DNA of 64,000 bases from Streptomyces sp. AP-93. Lineage in GTDB: Bacteria; Actinomycetota; Actinomycetes; Streptomycetales; Streptomycetaceae. Both the position numbers and the translations under genes were made by a program. The DNA lies in assembly GCF_022808175.1 (NCBI RefSeq), contig NZ_JALGBX010000035.1, forward strand, positions 1-64,000, in the 5' to 3' direction. This document shows, piece by piece, positions 56,507 through 64,000 of the stretch; position 1 is the first letter of the stretch, and the number at the start of each line of letters is the position of its first letter. The notes under the pieces were generated by a model that saw nothing but the letters and a program-made list of their open reading frames with translations, was not told the origin of the DNA and made no database searches.

Positions 56507-57162
56507 CCCCGCCGCAGCAGGTCACCCAGACCCCGACAACCGGCTGCTCGGGTGGGATAGACGCCCCCCAGGACGTTCGAACGGGACCCGGAAGCGGGGT
56601 CGAGGCTTCGCCCGGGGCTCACGGAACCGATTCTGCTGTTGCTCGTTGGTGGGTCGGGATGCACATCCGGCCCCGGGTCTCCGAGCCCCCGTGGGGCGGT
56701 TCCCGGGTTCCGGCACCTGGTACGTCCTGTCCTCTCCGGTCCTGACCGCCAGGGGGATGGGCCTCACCGCGAGCGGCGGTGGCAGTGCCAGGTGCCGGGC
56801 CATTCCGCCGCTGTCGGGGGCGATGGTGGAGTTGACCGCGGTGAGGGAGACGGTGGGGATGCCGGCTGGGTGAAGGTGCCGTAGTCGGTGGAGAGGTAGT
56901 GCACCTCGTCGCTCTCGGTTGGGACGTGGTGGCGGGCGAGCAAGGCCGTCAGCAGCCGGGACGGGTCCGCCGAGCCATCGGGCGGCGTGGGGAGGTGTTG
57001 CATCTGCGCGAGTGCGTCGCGGACTGCTTCCGGTTTGGCGGCCAGGCCTGTGCCGTGCACCCCCGTCGTCGCTTCCAAGTTGCCTGGACGCGTGGTACCC
57101 AGGGCCGTCGCGGTCCACCGCCCCGGTGCCGGGCCGGGGGTACGCGCAAATGGGAGGGCATG
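56507..57162. other. Gene-poor gap with a possible decayed ORF
   Basis: This 656-base stretch has no intact gene. The palindrome CGTTCGAACG (56574-56583) and several Pro/Arg-rich shadow frames are seen. A stretch of protein-like sequence on the minus strand, described separately, covers its second half. Confidence 0.4.
56755..57090 (-). pseudogene. Possible frameshifted ORF remnant
   Basis: Read on the minus strand, one frame gives AAKPEAVRDALAQMQHLPTP then LLTALLARHHVPTESDEVHY and YLSTDYGTFTQPA, which looks like real protein. At about 56868 that frame becomes Pro/Ser-rich, while the adjacent frame continues with GIPTVSLTAVNSTIAPDSGG and MARHLALPPPLAVRPIPLAV. Joining the two at one base shift gives a plausible fragment. 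The family is not recognised, and there is no start or stop that would make an intact gene. Confidence 0.3.
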
Positions 57163-58371
57163 ATGCCGGACGAGGCGGCAACACCACCGGGGCCGGATGT
57201 CCTTGCCCCGGCCCGGCTGGGACCGCTGCGCCTGCGCAACCGGGTCATCAAGGCCGCGACGTTCGAAGGGCGCACCCCGGACGGCCTGGTGACCGACGAA
57301 CTGATCGAGTTCCACCGGCGAGTGGCCGCCGGCGGAGTCGGCATGACCACCGTGGCCTACTGCGCCGTGTCCCCCGAAGGCCGCACGGAGCGACGCCAGC
57401 TGCATCTGCGGCCCCAGGCGCTCCCCGGGTTGCGCAAGCTGACCGGCGTCGTGCATGACGCGGGCGCGGCCGCCTGCGCCCAGCTGGGGCATGCCGGCCC
57501 GGTGGCCGACGCCTCTTCCAACGGCGTTGCGGCCCTCGGGCCGGGCCGCTTCTTCAACCCGCTCGGCATGCGGCGCACCCGGGCGGCCACCGCCGCCGAC
57601 CTGGACCGCGTCACCCGGGCACATGCGACGGCGGCCCGCCTTGCCGTGGACGCCGGCTTCGACGCGGTGGAGATCCACCTCGGCCACAACTACCTGGCCA
57701 GCTCCTTCCTCAGCCCTCGCCTCAACCGTCGTACCGACACCTACGGCGGCAGCCTGGAGAACCGGGCCCGCCTCGCCCGCGACATCGCCCGCGCGGTGAG
57801 GGAGGAGGTCGGCACCGAGATCGCGGTCACGGCGACACTCGGCATGAAGGACGGTGTCCCCGGCGGCCTGGACCTGGACGACAGCATCCAGGTCGCCCGC
57901 TGGCTGCAGCAGGACGGTTCGGTCGACGCTCTGCAGCTCACCGCCGGCAGTTCGCTGCTCAACCCCATGTACCTCTTCCGCGGCAACGCCCCGGTCCGTG
58001 ACTTCGCCGCAGCCTTCCCGCCGCCGCTGCGCTGGGGCATCCGGCTGACGGGCCACCGGTTCCTGCACGACTACCCGTACGGGGAGGCCTACCTCCTGGA
58101 GTACGCCCGGCGCTTTCGTGCCGAACTGGACCTGCCGCTCATCCTGCTCGGCGGCATCACCCGGCGGGAGACCATGGACCTCGCGATGGCCGAGGGCTTC
58201 GCGTTCGTGGCCATGGCCCGGGCGCTGCTCAGCGACCCCGACCTGGTCCGGCGCATCGCCGCGGACTCCGCGGCGGCCTCGCGCTGCTTCCACTGCAACC
58301 GCTGCATGCCCACCATCTACTCGGGTACGCGGTGCCCCGAGTTCGATGGACACGCCCCGTCGGCGCCGTAA
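57163..58371 (+). CDS. Old-yellow-enzyme-type NADH:flavin oxidoreductase
   Basis: The second ATG (57163) after a GGGAGG site gives 402 residues. The FMN-binding barrel shows LGPLRLRNRVIKAATFEGRT, CAQLGHAGPVADASSNGVAA, FDAVEIHLGHNYLASSFLSP and NRRTDTYGGSLENRARLARD, the canonical OYE signature. The C-terminal region has a cysteine motif (RCFHCNRCMPTIYSGTRC) like the Fe-S-containing 2,4-dienoyl-CoA reductase branch, but the extra domains of that branch are absent, so the protein is a single-domain OYE. It may reduce enones from aromatic or steroid breakdown. It is convergent with the intradiol dioxygenase gene. Confidence 0.9.
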   Translation: MPDEAATPPGPDVLAPARLGPLRLRNRVIKAATFEGRTPDGLVTDELIEFHRRVAAGGVGMTTVAYCAVSPEGRTERRQLHLRPQALPGLRKLTGVVHDAGAAACAQLGHAGPVADASSNGVAALGPGRFFNPLGMRRTRAATAADLDRVTRAHATAARLAVDAGFDAVEIHLGHNYLASSFLSPRLNRRTDTYGGSLENRARLARDIARAVREEVGTEIAVTATLGMKDGVPGGLDLDDSIQVARWLQQDGSVDALQLTAGSSLLNPMYLFRGNAPVRDFAAAFPPPLRWGIRLTGHRFLHDYPYGEAYLLEYARRFRAELDLPLILLGGITRRETMDLAMAEGFAFVAMARALLSDPDLVRRIAADSAAASRCFHCNRCMPTIYSGTRCPEFDGHAPSAP

Positions 58372-58462
58372 GGTACGACAAGGGTGACGCCCTGCGCAAC
58401 GAGGTGAGCGTGCTGGTCGCAGCCATCAACGAGTGGCTGCGACCAGCACTTTCATGGAGGAC

Positions 58463-59314
58463 CTAGACGCGCTGCCAGAGTGCCGGGACGCTCGGGGGTT
58501 CCCAGCCGGTGATGGCGGCGTGAGCCTGAATGCAGCGGTACGAGGAGCCGCCGTAGGCAGCGACGTCGCCGGCCCGGTAGGACGTGCCGGCGGCCCAGGT
58601 CCCGGTCGACGGGGGCGTGGTGGACGGGGGCGTGGTAGGCGGGGGCGTCGGAGTCTGGGGGACGTCCAGCACGAAGTCGTACGTGCCCTCACGGGCCGGA
58701 CCGGCCTGGCGGACGGTCATCAGGAGACGGGCGTCGAAGATGGTGTCGGTGCTGTTGCGCGGCTCGTTGGGGAAGTACAGCTGGGTGGTGACCACCCGGC
58801 GCCCGGGGGCCTGCAGCTTGACGTGGATGTGCCGGGTTCGGCCCGGGTAGAGGCCGGGCACGATGGTGGTGAGGCTGAACGCGCCCTGGGCGTTGCTGAA
58901 CTGGTGCCCGCGGAAGGTGTAGCCGGTGTTGTCGTAGGCGCCGTTGACATCGGCCTGCCAGAAGTCGAGGAGCACGCCGGATATCGGCAGGCAGGCCCGG
59001 CCGAAGACGTATCCGGTGACGGTGAGGCGGGTGCCCGGGGTGCTGCTCGTGATCAGCGAGGTGCGCAGGGGGGAGTTGGGCTTGAAGTAGGGTCCCTCGG
59101 TCTGCTCCACGGTCGGCTCATCGCCGTCGTCGCAGTCAGGGGTCAGGGCCAGGGCGTTGCCCGCTGCCACCCGGTCGCGGGCCAGCGCCACGCCACCGCC
59201 GAACAGCAGTGGGGCAGCACTGAGCGAGACGGCCGCGCGCAGGATGGACGTGCGGCTGATCCGGCCGTCGTGGCCGGTGGGAGGTGCTCCGGAAGGGTCT
59301 TCGGTCGCGGACAT
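58463..59314 (-). CDS. Exported intradiol dioxygenase with C-terminal carbohydrate-binding module
   Basis: The ATG at 59314 gives 283 residues. A hydrophobic N-terminus (SILRAAVSLSAAPLLFGGG) marks export. The catalytic domain carries EQTEGPYFKPNSPLRTSLIT and DFWQADVNGAYDNTGYTFRG with a ligand Tyr, then GLYPGRTRHIHVKLQAPGR with the second Tyr and the two His iron ligands. A Pro/Thr linker (TPTPPPTTPPSTTPPS) leads to a chitin/cellulose-binding CBM5/12-type module (WAAGTSYRAGDVAAYGGSSYRCIQAHAAI). A similar extracellular dioxygenase-CBM enzyme is known from the cellulolytic Streptomyces strain SirexAA-E (SACTE_2871), which cleaves catechols near plant biomass. It may help degrade lignin-derived aromatics. 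Confidence 0.9.
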   Translation of the reverse strand: MSATEDPSGAPPTGHDGRISRTSILRAAVSLSAAPLLFGGGVALARDRVAAGNALALTPDCDDGDEPTVEQTEGPYFKPNSPLRTSLITSSTPGTRLTVTGYVFGRACLPISGVLLDFWQADVNGAYDNTGYTFRGHQFSNAQGAFSLTTIVPGLYPGRTRHIHVKLQAPGRRVVTTQLYFPNEPRNSTDTIFDARLLMTVRQAGPAREGTYDFVLDVPQTPTPPPTTPPSTTPPSTGTWAAGTSYRAGDVAAYGGSSYRCIQAHAAITGWEPPSVPALWQRV

Positions 59315-59457
59315 GCGCCGACTCCTTGCGTGTGGGGGGAGGGAGGTTCGGCCCTTGCCACGATGGGGGGGGCCGGCCGTGAAGGCACGGCGAGCCATGG
59401 CAAGGACCCGGGCCGGTATCTCGCCCCGGGGTGCGGGGCGGACCGCCTGCGGCCACC

Positions 59458-60375
59458 TTATGGGCCCTCCGGGGCGACATCGATGGACTCGATCCGGGGA
59501 TCGTGGTGATTTCCACCGGTCGCGGTCCGGAACGCCCCGGGGGCCATCCCGGTCTCCCTCCGGAAGAACCGGGAGAAGTACGCAGGGTCGCCGATGCCGA
59601 CCTCCACCGCCACTTGACGCACGGTCAACTGTGTTCCGCGCAGCAGGCGTTTGGCCTCCAGGGTCTGCTGCTGGCGGATCAACTCGCCGGGAGTCCGGCC
59701 GGTGGCATGCCGCACCAGAGTCTGCAAGTGACCCTGGGATAGCCCGAGTTCCTGTGCGTACGAGCCGACAGATCGCCGGGTGCCGCCGGGCAGGCCGATC
59801 AGCCGGGTGAAGTCGGCGGCCAGCTCCGCGGCCCTGCCGCGGGCTGCCACGGCCCGGCCCGGTGCGCAGGCCCGCAGCGCGCGGAGGATCAGGATGTGCA
59901 GGCTGGCGCGCAGCACCCCCGGGTATCCCGCCTGGAGCTCCCGGTACTCGCGCCCCATCTCGGCCAGCAGTGCGGCGATCGGCCCGGCCTGGTCGCCGGG
60001 TGCGTGCCCGGGCCGGGTGGCCAGCGTGCGCAGCGCGGCCGCGTCCTGCGGGTGGGAGAGCAGGAAGTCCTCGTTGAAGAGCACCACATGGCCGACGAGT
60101 CCCTCCGCATCGGCCCACCGGTGCACCTGGCCGGGGGTGACGACGCACAATTCCGGCGGCTCCACCGACTTGTGGACCAAGTCCAGGACGTGGGCACCGC
60201 GGCCGCCGGTGACGTAGACGATCTCGTAGAAGGTGTGCCGGTGCGGGAAGGCCGCCCGGGAGAGCGTGCCGATGGTGTCGAAGGTGCCGATGGCGAAGGG
60301 CAGCAGGTGCGGCAGGGGGACCTCTAAGCGGTGCAGCGGGAGGTCGAGGAGGCGGGTGTTCTGTGGCTCGTCCAT
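59458..60375 (-). CDS. AraC-family transcriptional regulator
   Basis: The ATG at 60375 gives 305 residues. The N-terminal cupin reads FPHRHTFYEIVYVTGGRGAH (residues 50-70), and the C-terminal double HTH reads SVGSYAQELGLSQGHLQTLV and VRQVAVEVGIGDPAYFSRFF, followed by RRETGMAPGAFRTATGG. It probably activates the neighbouring dioxygenase gene; they are on the same strand with 143 bases between them, and the AraC gene lies upstream. The inducer, perhaps an aromatic acid, is unknown. Confidence 0.88.
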   Translation of the reverse strand: MDEPQNTRLLDLPLHRLEVPLPHLLPFAIGTFDTIGTLSRAAFPHRHTFYEIVYVTGGRGAHVLDLVHKSVEPPELCVVTPGQVHRWADAEGLVGHVVLFNEDFLLSHPQDAAALRTLATRPGHAPGDQAGPIAALLAEMGREYRELQAGYPGVLRASLHILILRALRACAPGRAVAARGRAAELAADFTRLIGLPGGTRRSVGSYAQELGLSQGHLQTLVRHATGRTPGELIRQQQTLEAKRLLRGTQLTVRQVAVEVGIGDPAYFSRFFRRETGMAPGAFRTATGGNHHDPRIESIDVAPEGP

Positions 60376-60441
60376 GGCAGCAGTCTGTAACCACACTCCC
60401 TACAGGTCCAGACCAATCACGGGCAATCCAGGCCTCCCTGC

Positions 60442-60891
60442 TCAGACCGCGCTCCGCAGGCGGAGCTCCAGGTCGCGCAGGTCCTTGGCGAGCGAGGAGT
60501 GGACCTTTCTGGCCATCAGGGGCGCGGCCAGGCGGTAGTAGCCTCCCCCGCCGCCCCGGACCCGGATGCGGGCGAGCGTCCCGTCCGGGTGCGGCACGAA
60601 GGTGTAGGTGACGTGCATCGGCATCGGGCCGGCGACCGACACCATGTCCAGCAGGTGCTCCGGGTCGTGCCGGGCCACGCGCAGCACGTAGTCGATGCGT
60701 TTGCCGAGGAAGTACGCGGTACGGGTGACCTCGGCGCCGACGCCGAAGCCGCCGCCGTCCGCTTCCCGGGTCAGTGCCGCCTCACGGATACCCTGCGTCC
60801 ATTCGGCGTCGTGGCGCCAGTCCATGGCGTACGCCGCCACCTCGGCGGGCGGGAGCGGGATGATCCGTTCCGCCGTCACGTCGATCGTCAT
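60442..60891 (-). CDS. SRPBCC-superfamily protein 1 (polyketide cyclase-like)
   Basis: The ATG at 60891 gives 149 residues. It starts DVTAERIIPLPPAEVAAYAM (the Bet v 1/SRPBCC start helix and strand) and has AYFLGKRIDYVLRVARHDPE and a C-terminal long helix ARKVHSSLAKDLRDLELRL. The cavity could bind a hydrophobic ligand. It lies 14 bases after the second SRPBCC gene on the same strand, so the pair is an operon. No enzymatic residues are clear. The internal GGGGGY segment is unusual. Confidence 0.8.
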   Translation of the reverse strand: MTIDVTAERIIPLPPAEVAAYAMDWRHDAEWTQGIREAALTREADGGGFGVGAEVTRTAYFLGKRIDYVLRVARHDPEHLLDMVSVAGPMPMHVTYTFVPHPDGTLARIRVRGGGGGYYRLAAPLMARKVHSSLAKDLRDLELRLRSAV

Positions 60892-60905
60892 GGGCGGGCC
60901 GCCGT

Positions 60906-61328
60906 TCAGAGGGTGAAGAAGGGCTGCGGGGTGCCCGTCTCGACGTACTGCTTCAGCCGGGTCATCAGCTGCCCCCAGGTGCCGGCGCTGTGGGCGAGGG
61001 CGGGGTCGTCCTCCGCGAAGCCGGTGTGGCGGAAGTCCACCCGGGTGCCGGCTCCGTCGGGGGTGCCGGTGAGCTGCCAGGTGATGACGGTGCCCGTCCA
61101 GTGGGGCGGGAAGGCGCCGACGGAGGTCCACGCGACCTCTTCCTGGTCCGCGCGGTCCCGGCGGAGCTGGAAGGGCTCGGGGATCTGCGGGAAGTCGAAG
61201 AAGAGGATCTCGTCCTTGCGGTTCACCCCGGTGGTCCACCAGCCGGTGAGGCCCTCGTGGGTGTCCAGCGCCTCGTAGACCTTCGTACGGTCGGCGTCGA
61301 TGTCGGTCTGGAAGGTGATCTCGGACAT
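60906..61328 (-). CDS. SRPBCC/AHSA1-type protein 2
   Basis: This 140-residue protein has the AHSA1-like pattern: TFQTDIDADRTKVYEALDTH (start helix), GLTGWWTTGVNRKDEILFFD, HWTGTVITWQLTGTPDGAGT and a C-terminal helix TWGQLMTRLKQYVETG. The start at 61328 has an AGGAGCAG site. It is divergent from the ArsR regulator gene; ArsR-type repressors are frequently paired with AHSA1 proteins in actinobacteria. The intergenic region holds two copies of the motif GACTAAAATGAC. Confidence 0.85.
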   Translation of the reverse strand: MSEITFQTDIDADRTKVYEALDTHEGLTGWWTTGVNRKDEILFFDFPQIPEPFQLRRDRADQEEVAWTSVGAFPPHWTGTVITWQLTGTPDGAGTRVDFRHTGFAEDDPALAHSAGTWGQLMTRLKQYVETGTPQPFFTL

Positions 61329-61386
61329 GGGTGCTGCTCCTGTTGCGAGTGGGGGGTGGCGCTCGGTGCGCCGTCGCTTTAGCCCA

Positions 61387-61438
61387 GACTAAAATGACTC
61401 CGGTCTCGATCGCAAGCTGAAGCGGCGACTAAAATGAC
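61387..61438 (+). promoter_or_regulatory. Two direct GACTAAAATGAC repeats and -10 element of the arsR promoter
   Basis: Identical 12-base motifs lie at 61387-61398 and 61427-61438, 40 bases apart (about four helical turns). The second contains TAAAAT (61430-61435), seven bases before the ATG at 61443, which fits a leaderless -10. They are likely binding sites of the ArsR regulator for the divergent SRPBCC genes. Confidence 0.6.
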
Positions 61439-61442
61439 AACC

Positions 61443-61766
61443 ATGGATGCGGTACGAGCGGTCGCCGAGCCCAGACGGCGCGAGATCCTGCGCCTGGTCT
61501 GGGACGCGGAGCTGTCGGCGGGCGAGATCGCCGAGCGGTTCGACGTCACCTTCGGCGCGGTCTCCCAGCACCTCAAGGTGCTGCGGGACTGCGGGCTGGT
61601 TACGCTGCGCCAGGACGGCAAGAAGCGTTTCTACCGCGCCGACCGCGAGGGCATGGGCCCGCTGGCCGACTACCTGCAGTCCATGTGGGCCACCAAGCTC
61701 GACACCCTCGCCGCACTCGCCGAGGCTGCCGAGCGGCGTGAGAAGTCCGAAGGGACCGTGCAGTGA
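61443..61766 (+). CDS. ArsR-family transcriptional regulator
   Basis: The ATG at 61443 gives 107 residues and fits a leaderless -10 seven bases upstream; the alternative at 61434 lies inside the repeat and would add three residues. The winged helix reads DAVRAVAEPRRREILRLVWD, then SAGEIAERFDVTFGAVSQHL and KVLRDCGLVTLRQDGKKRFY. No metal-binding Cys pair of ArsR/SmtB type is present, so it is not a metal sensor. Its TGA overlaps the start of the next SRPBCC gene by four bases. It probably represses both flanking SRPBCC genes. Confidence 0.88.
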   Translation: MDAVRAVAEPRRREILRLVWDAELSAGEIAERFDVTFGAVSQHLKVLRDCGLVTLRQDGKKRFYRADREGMGPLADYLQSMWATKLDTLAALAEAAERREKSEGTVQ

Positions 61767-62200
61767 ACACAGACGTAGTCACGCTGGAGCGGCACATCGC
61801 CGCCCGCCCCGAGACGGTGTTCTCCTTCTTCACCGAACGCGACAAGTGGCTCGCCTGGATGGGCAAGGACGGCGAGTTCACCTTCGAGCCCGGCGGCTCC
61901 TACCGGACCAACGTCAGTGGCGACAACGTCGCCGAGGGGCAGTTCGTCGAGATCGACCCACCCAAGCGGATCGTCTTCACCTGGGGCTGGGCCGAGGGAG
62001 GGATGCCCGTACCCTCCGGCTCCTCCACCGTGGAGATCACCCTCGAACCGGCCGGCGAAGGCACCCTCCTGCGCCTGGCCCACCGCGGCCTGCCCTCCCC
62101 CGAGGCCTGCGCCGCCCACGCGGAGGGCTGGACCCACTACATCCGCCGCCTCGTGGTCTGGTCGGAAGGCGGCGACCCGGGCCCCGACGACTGGATGTGA
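61763..62200 (+). CDS. SRPBCC/AHSA1-type protein 3
   Basis: This 145-residue protein is translationally coupled to arsR through GTGA. It has the AHSA1 pattern VVTLERHIAARPETVFSFFT, TFEPGGSYRTNVSGDNVAEG, RIVFTWGWAEGGMPVPSGSS and a final helix GWTHYIRRLVVWSEG. These proteins bind hydrophobic ligands or chaperone partners; the ArsR gene upstream suggests ligand-dependent expression. It is the closest relative, by pattern, of the second SRPBCC gene on the other side of the intergenic region. Confidence 0.85.
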   Translation: MNTDVVTLERHIAARPETVFSFFTERDKWLAWMGKDGEFTFEPGGSYRTNVSGDNVAEGQFVEIDPPKRIVFTWGWAEGGMPVPSGSSTVEITLEPAGEGTLLRLAHRGLPSPEACAAHAEGWTHYIRRLVVWSEGGDPGPDDWM

Positions 62201-62321
62201 GCCGTGGCCCGCCGCCGGCTACCGGTGCGTACGTAAGCGCGCTCACATACGGGCAGCCGCACCGCCTCCTATCGTCGGCCTCACAAGCCGGACGCAGGAG
62301 CAGCAGGAGGAGGCGGTCACC

Positions 62322-62810
62322 ATGGCCACCACGTTGCAGGTCTCCCCGGGCACGGCCGTCATCCCGGTCCACGCGGCCTGGGGTGCCGCGGCCGGTCTGG
62401 TCGGCGGCGTCGGGATGGGCATCTGGATGTCGGTGTCCCGTCCCATGATGGACACGGCGATGATCACGATGGTCGCCGGGCTCCTCGGCAGCACCAACGC
62501 CTTCGCGGGCTGGCTCATCCACCTGTCCATCGCACTCTTCGTCGGCATCACCTTCGGCGCACTGCTCGGGCGGTTCGCCCGGAGCCCCGTACCCGCCGCC
62601 GTCCTGGGCCTCGCCTACGGCGCGGTGTGGTGGACCCTGGGCGCCCTGTGGATCATGCCGGCCAACATGGGCATGCCGATCTTCGACTGGAACGACGTCA
62701 GCGCCTCCAGCCTCGGTGCACACCTCGTCTACGGGCTACTGGCCGGGCTGGCCTTCGCCGCGATCTCCCGTACGGCGGGCGGGCAGCGCAGCGGTACGGC
62801 CCGAGGATGA
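62322..62810 (+). CDS. Small four-helix membrane protein of unknown function
   Basis: The ATG at 62322 has AGGAGG about 9 bases upstream and gives 162 residues. Four hydrophobic segments are visible: AAWGAAAGLVGGVGMGIWMS, WLIHLSIALFVGITFGALLG, AVLGLAYGAVWWTLGALWIM and HLVYGLLAGLAFAAI. The Gly-rich helices resemble small DUF1440/YagU-type inner membrane proteins, but I do not recognise the family with confidence. It follows the SRPBCC gene by 120 bases in the same direction, with a Crp/Fnr gene after it, so the three may be co-regulated. Confidence 0.7.
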   Translation: MATTLQVSPGTAVIPVHAAWGAAAGLVGGVGMGIWMSVSRPMMDTAMITMVAGLLGSTNAFAGWLIHLSIALFVGITFGALLGRFARSPVPAAVLGLAYGAVWWTLGALWIMPANMGMPIFDWNDVSASSLGAHLVYGLLAGLAFAAISRTAGGQRSGTARG

Positions 62811-62959
62811 AGCCCGCACCGCCCGTGCCGCGCCGCCTCCCCGACCGCAGTGGCCCGGTGCCCTACTGTCTGGCCGACAGCGCGTACGCGCTGGGCAGCC
62901 CGGCGTGGGGCGCCGCACCCCCGCCCTGGGCGCCAGGACGACGCGAGGGGACACACGCG

Positions 62960-63676
62960 ATGGCCGGAAACGACGAGGCGGACGACGCGGACCGGACCTG
63001 GTGCCTGGCCGAGGTCGACATCTTCCGCGACCTCTCCGAGCAGGAGATGGCCGCCATCGCCACCGCGGCCCCCATGAAGTCGTACGTCGCGGGCCAGATC
63101 CTCTACGCCCCGACCCAGCCCAGCGAAGTCCTGTTCATCCTCAAACAGGGCCGGGTCCGTATCTTCCGGGTCTCCGCCGACGGCCGGGCCCTCACCACCG
63201 CCATCATCACCCCGGGCACGATCTTCGGGGAGATGGTGCTGCTGGGACAGCACATGTACGACAGTTGCGCCGAGGCCCTCGACGACGTCACGGTGTGCGT
63301 GATGAGCCGGGCCGACGTGCGCCGGCTGCTGCTGACCGACGCGCGCATCGCGGCCCGCATCACGGAGATCCTCGGCCGCCGCCTGGCCGACCTGGAACAA
63401 CGTCTGTCCGACAGCGTGTTCAAGAGCGTGGCCCAGCGAATCGCGACCACCCTGACGATACTGGCGGGTGCCCAGCCCCCGGCGAGCCCGCTGCGCCCCG
63501 GCGGCCGACACCCCCAGATCGCGCTCACCCACGAGCAGCTCGCCGCGCTCGCCGGCACCTCGCGCGAGACCTGCACCAAGGTGCTGCACGAGTATGTCGA
63601 CCAAGGCCTGCTCCGACTCGCCCGTGGCCGCGTGACCGTCCTCGACACAGAACGGCTGCGCGACGCGGCGGGCTGA
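62960..63676 (+). CDS. Crp/Fnr-family transcriptional regulator
   Basis: The ATG at 62960 gives 238 residues. The cyclic-nucleotide-like domain reads CLAEVDIFRDLSEQEMAAIA, APMKSYVAGQILYAPTQPSE, LKQGRVRIFRVSADGRALTT and ITPGTIFGEMVLLGQHMYDS; FGEM is the conserved core. The C-terminal winged helix reads PQIALTHEQLAALAGTSRET and CTKVLHEYVDQGLLRLARGR. No Fnr-type Cys cluster is present, so it does not look like an oxygen sensor, though a Cys at the domain edge (CLAEVD, DSCAEA) is noted. The target genes may include the redoxin gene that follows. Confidence 0.9.
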   Translation: MAGNDEADDADRTWCLAEVDIFRDLSEQEMAAIATAAPMKSYVAGQILYAPTQPSEVLFILKQGRVRIFRVSADGRALTTAIITPGTIFGEMVLLGQHMYDSCAEALDDVTVCVMSRADVRRLLLTDARIAARITEILGRRLADLEQRLSDSVFKSVAQRIATTLTILAGAQPPASPLRPGGRHPQIALTHEQLAALAGTSRETCTKVLHEYVDQGLLRLARGRVTVLDTERLRDAAG

Positions 63677-63768
63677 CGTCACCAAACCGTAAGGCCATCA
63701 CCGCCCACCCGGCGCGAAGACAGTCCTACAGTCACTCTCGGCCCCGTCCCGAACACACAGGAGTCGAC

Positions 63769-64000
63769 ATGCGCCCCCGCACCCTCGCCCCGGCCATACT
63801 CGCCGCCGCCCTGCTCGCCGCCACCGGGTGCGCCGCGGACGAAGGCCCGGCCGCGGGCACCGGCGCAGACGCAGCGCCGTCGACCGCATCAGCGCCCGCA
63901 CAGTCGCCCGCGCCTTCGGACCCGGGCAAGTCCGGCGCCGCCGGTGCCCAGGTCCCCGCCGTACTGGACTTCACCGCCACCACCGTGGACGGCAATCCGT
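63769..64000 (+). CDS. Redoxin/thioredoxin-like lipoprotein (5-prime end only)
   Basis: The ATG at 63769 has GGAG seven bases upstream and the frame runs off the window after 77 codons. A lipoprotein signal (ILAAALLAATGCAAD) is followed by a Ser/Pro/Ala-rich linker and the start of a fold (VPAVLDFTATTVDGNP) that looks like the beginning of a TlpA/AhpC-type redoxin. The catalytic Cys motif lies beyond the end. The gene probably encodes a membrane-anchored thiol-disulfide exchange protein. Confidence 0.7.
   Translation, partial: MRPRTLAPAILAAALLAATGCAADEGPAAGTGADAAPSTASAPAQSPAPSDPGKSGAAGAQVPAVLDFTATTVDGNP

Noticed and set aside
56574..56583. CGTTCGAACG as the T-loop of a tRNA or an attachment site
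   Set aside because: It is a simple palindrome with no acceptor or anticodon stem around it, and no integrase gene is nearby.

Overview
The window is about 70 percent GC, with dense genes, GTG starts and short 4-nt stop/start overlaps. The gene families include an SCO4226-type nickel protein, SpoIIE-type phosphatase, NsdA-like regulator, DUF397, LAL regulator and PucR. Together these point to a Streptomyces (or very close actinomycete) chromosome. No rRNA, tRNA, CRISPR array or intact transposase was found.

Layout. (1) 1-14.9 kb: sirtuin, VOC protein, a large teichoic-acid-type glycosyltransferase/TagF fusion, a compact cluster of three Roadblock/LC7 proteins plus a DUF4388-like protein behind an HTH-only IclR-type regulator, LysR, TetR and PucR regulators, two DUF proteins and an APC/KimA-like permease. 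(2) 14.9-25.5 kb: a two-subunit Tat-exported molybdenum hydroxylase, nickel-binding protein, PAS-SpoIIE phosphatase, NsdA-like regulator, APH-like kinase and a Tat-exported KstD-like flavoprotein. (3) 25.5-30.2 kb: a LAL-type ATPase regulator that lacks its LuxR HTH, an ACT protein and a DUF397 protein. (4) 30.2-42.1 kb: an acyl-CoA/sterol catabolic block. Here echA19 and fadD19 homologues diverge around a perfect KstR-type operator (TnnAACnnGTTnnA). Downstream lie a DUF35 protein, ltp4 and ltp3, in the same order as the mycobacterial genes for removing C-24-branched sterol side chains. A paaK homologue with a PaaR-like operator and another FadD follow. (5) 42.25-56.5 kb: an accessory carbohydrate island that begins directly after a truncated penicillin-acylase gene. 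It encodes a secreted PL20-like polysaccharide lyase, an exported beta-propeller protein, a CUT1 ABC importer without its own ATPase, a hydroxyacid dehydrogenase, a ROK kinase, a Gfo/Idh oxidoreductase, a DUF993 aldolase-like protein, a TIM-barrel isomerase, a ThuA-like protein and a DeoR-LacI hybrid regulator. (6) 56.5-60.4 kb: a possible decayed ORF, an OYE-type flavin oxidoreductase, an exported intradiol dioxygenase carrying a carbohydrate-binding module, and an AraC regulator. (7) 60.4-64 kb: an ArsR/SRPBCC group, a small membrane protein, a Crp/Fnr regulator and the start of a redoxin-like lipoprotein.

How the genes work together. The strongest system-level signals are in regions 4 and 5. 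Region 4 looks like a self-contained, KstR-responsive module: CoA activation, hydration and retro-aldol cleavage of branched sterol side chains. Region 5 looks like an inducible extracellular-polymer pathway (depolymerise, import, oxidise, split). The ThuA gene and the Gfo/Idh-DUF993-isomerase operon carry the same 11-bp box, AGAAAGCGCTT, in their promoters, so they are probably co-regulated although 10 kb apart. All functional statements rest on reading the protein sequences by eye; no database search was run.
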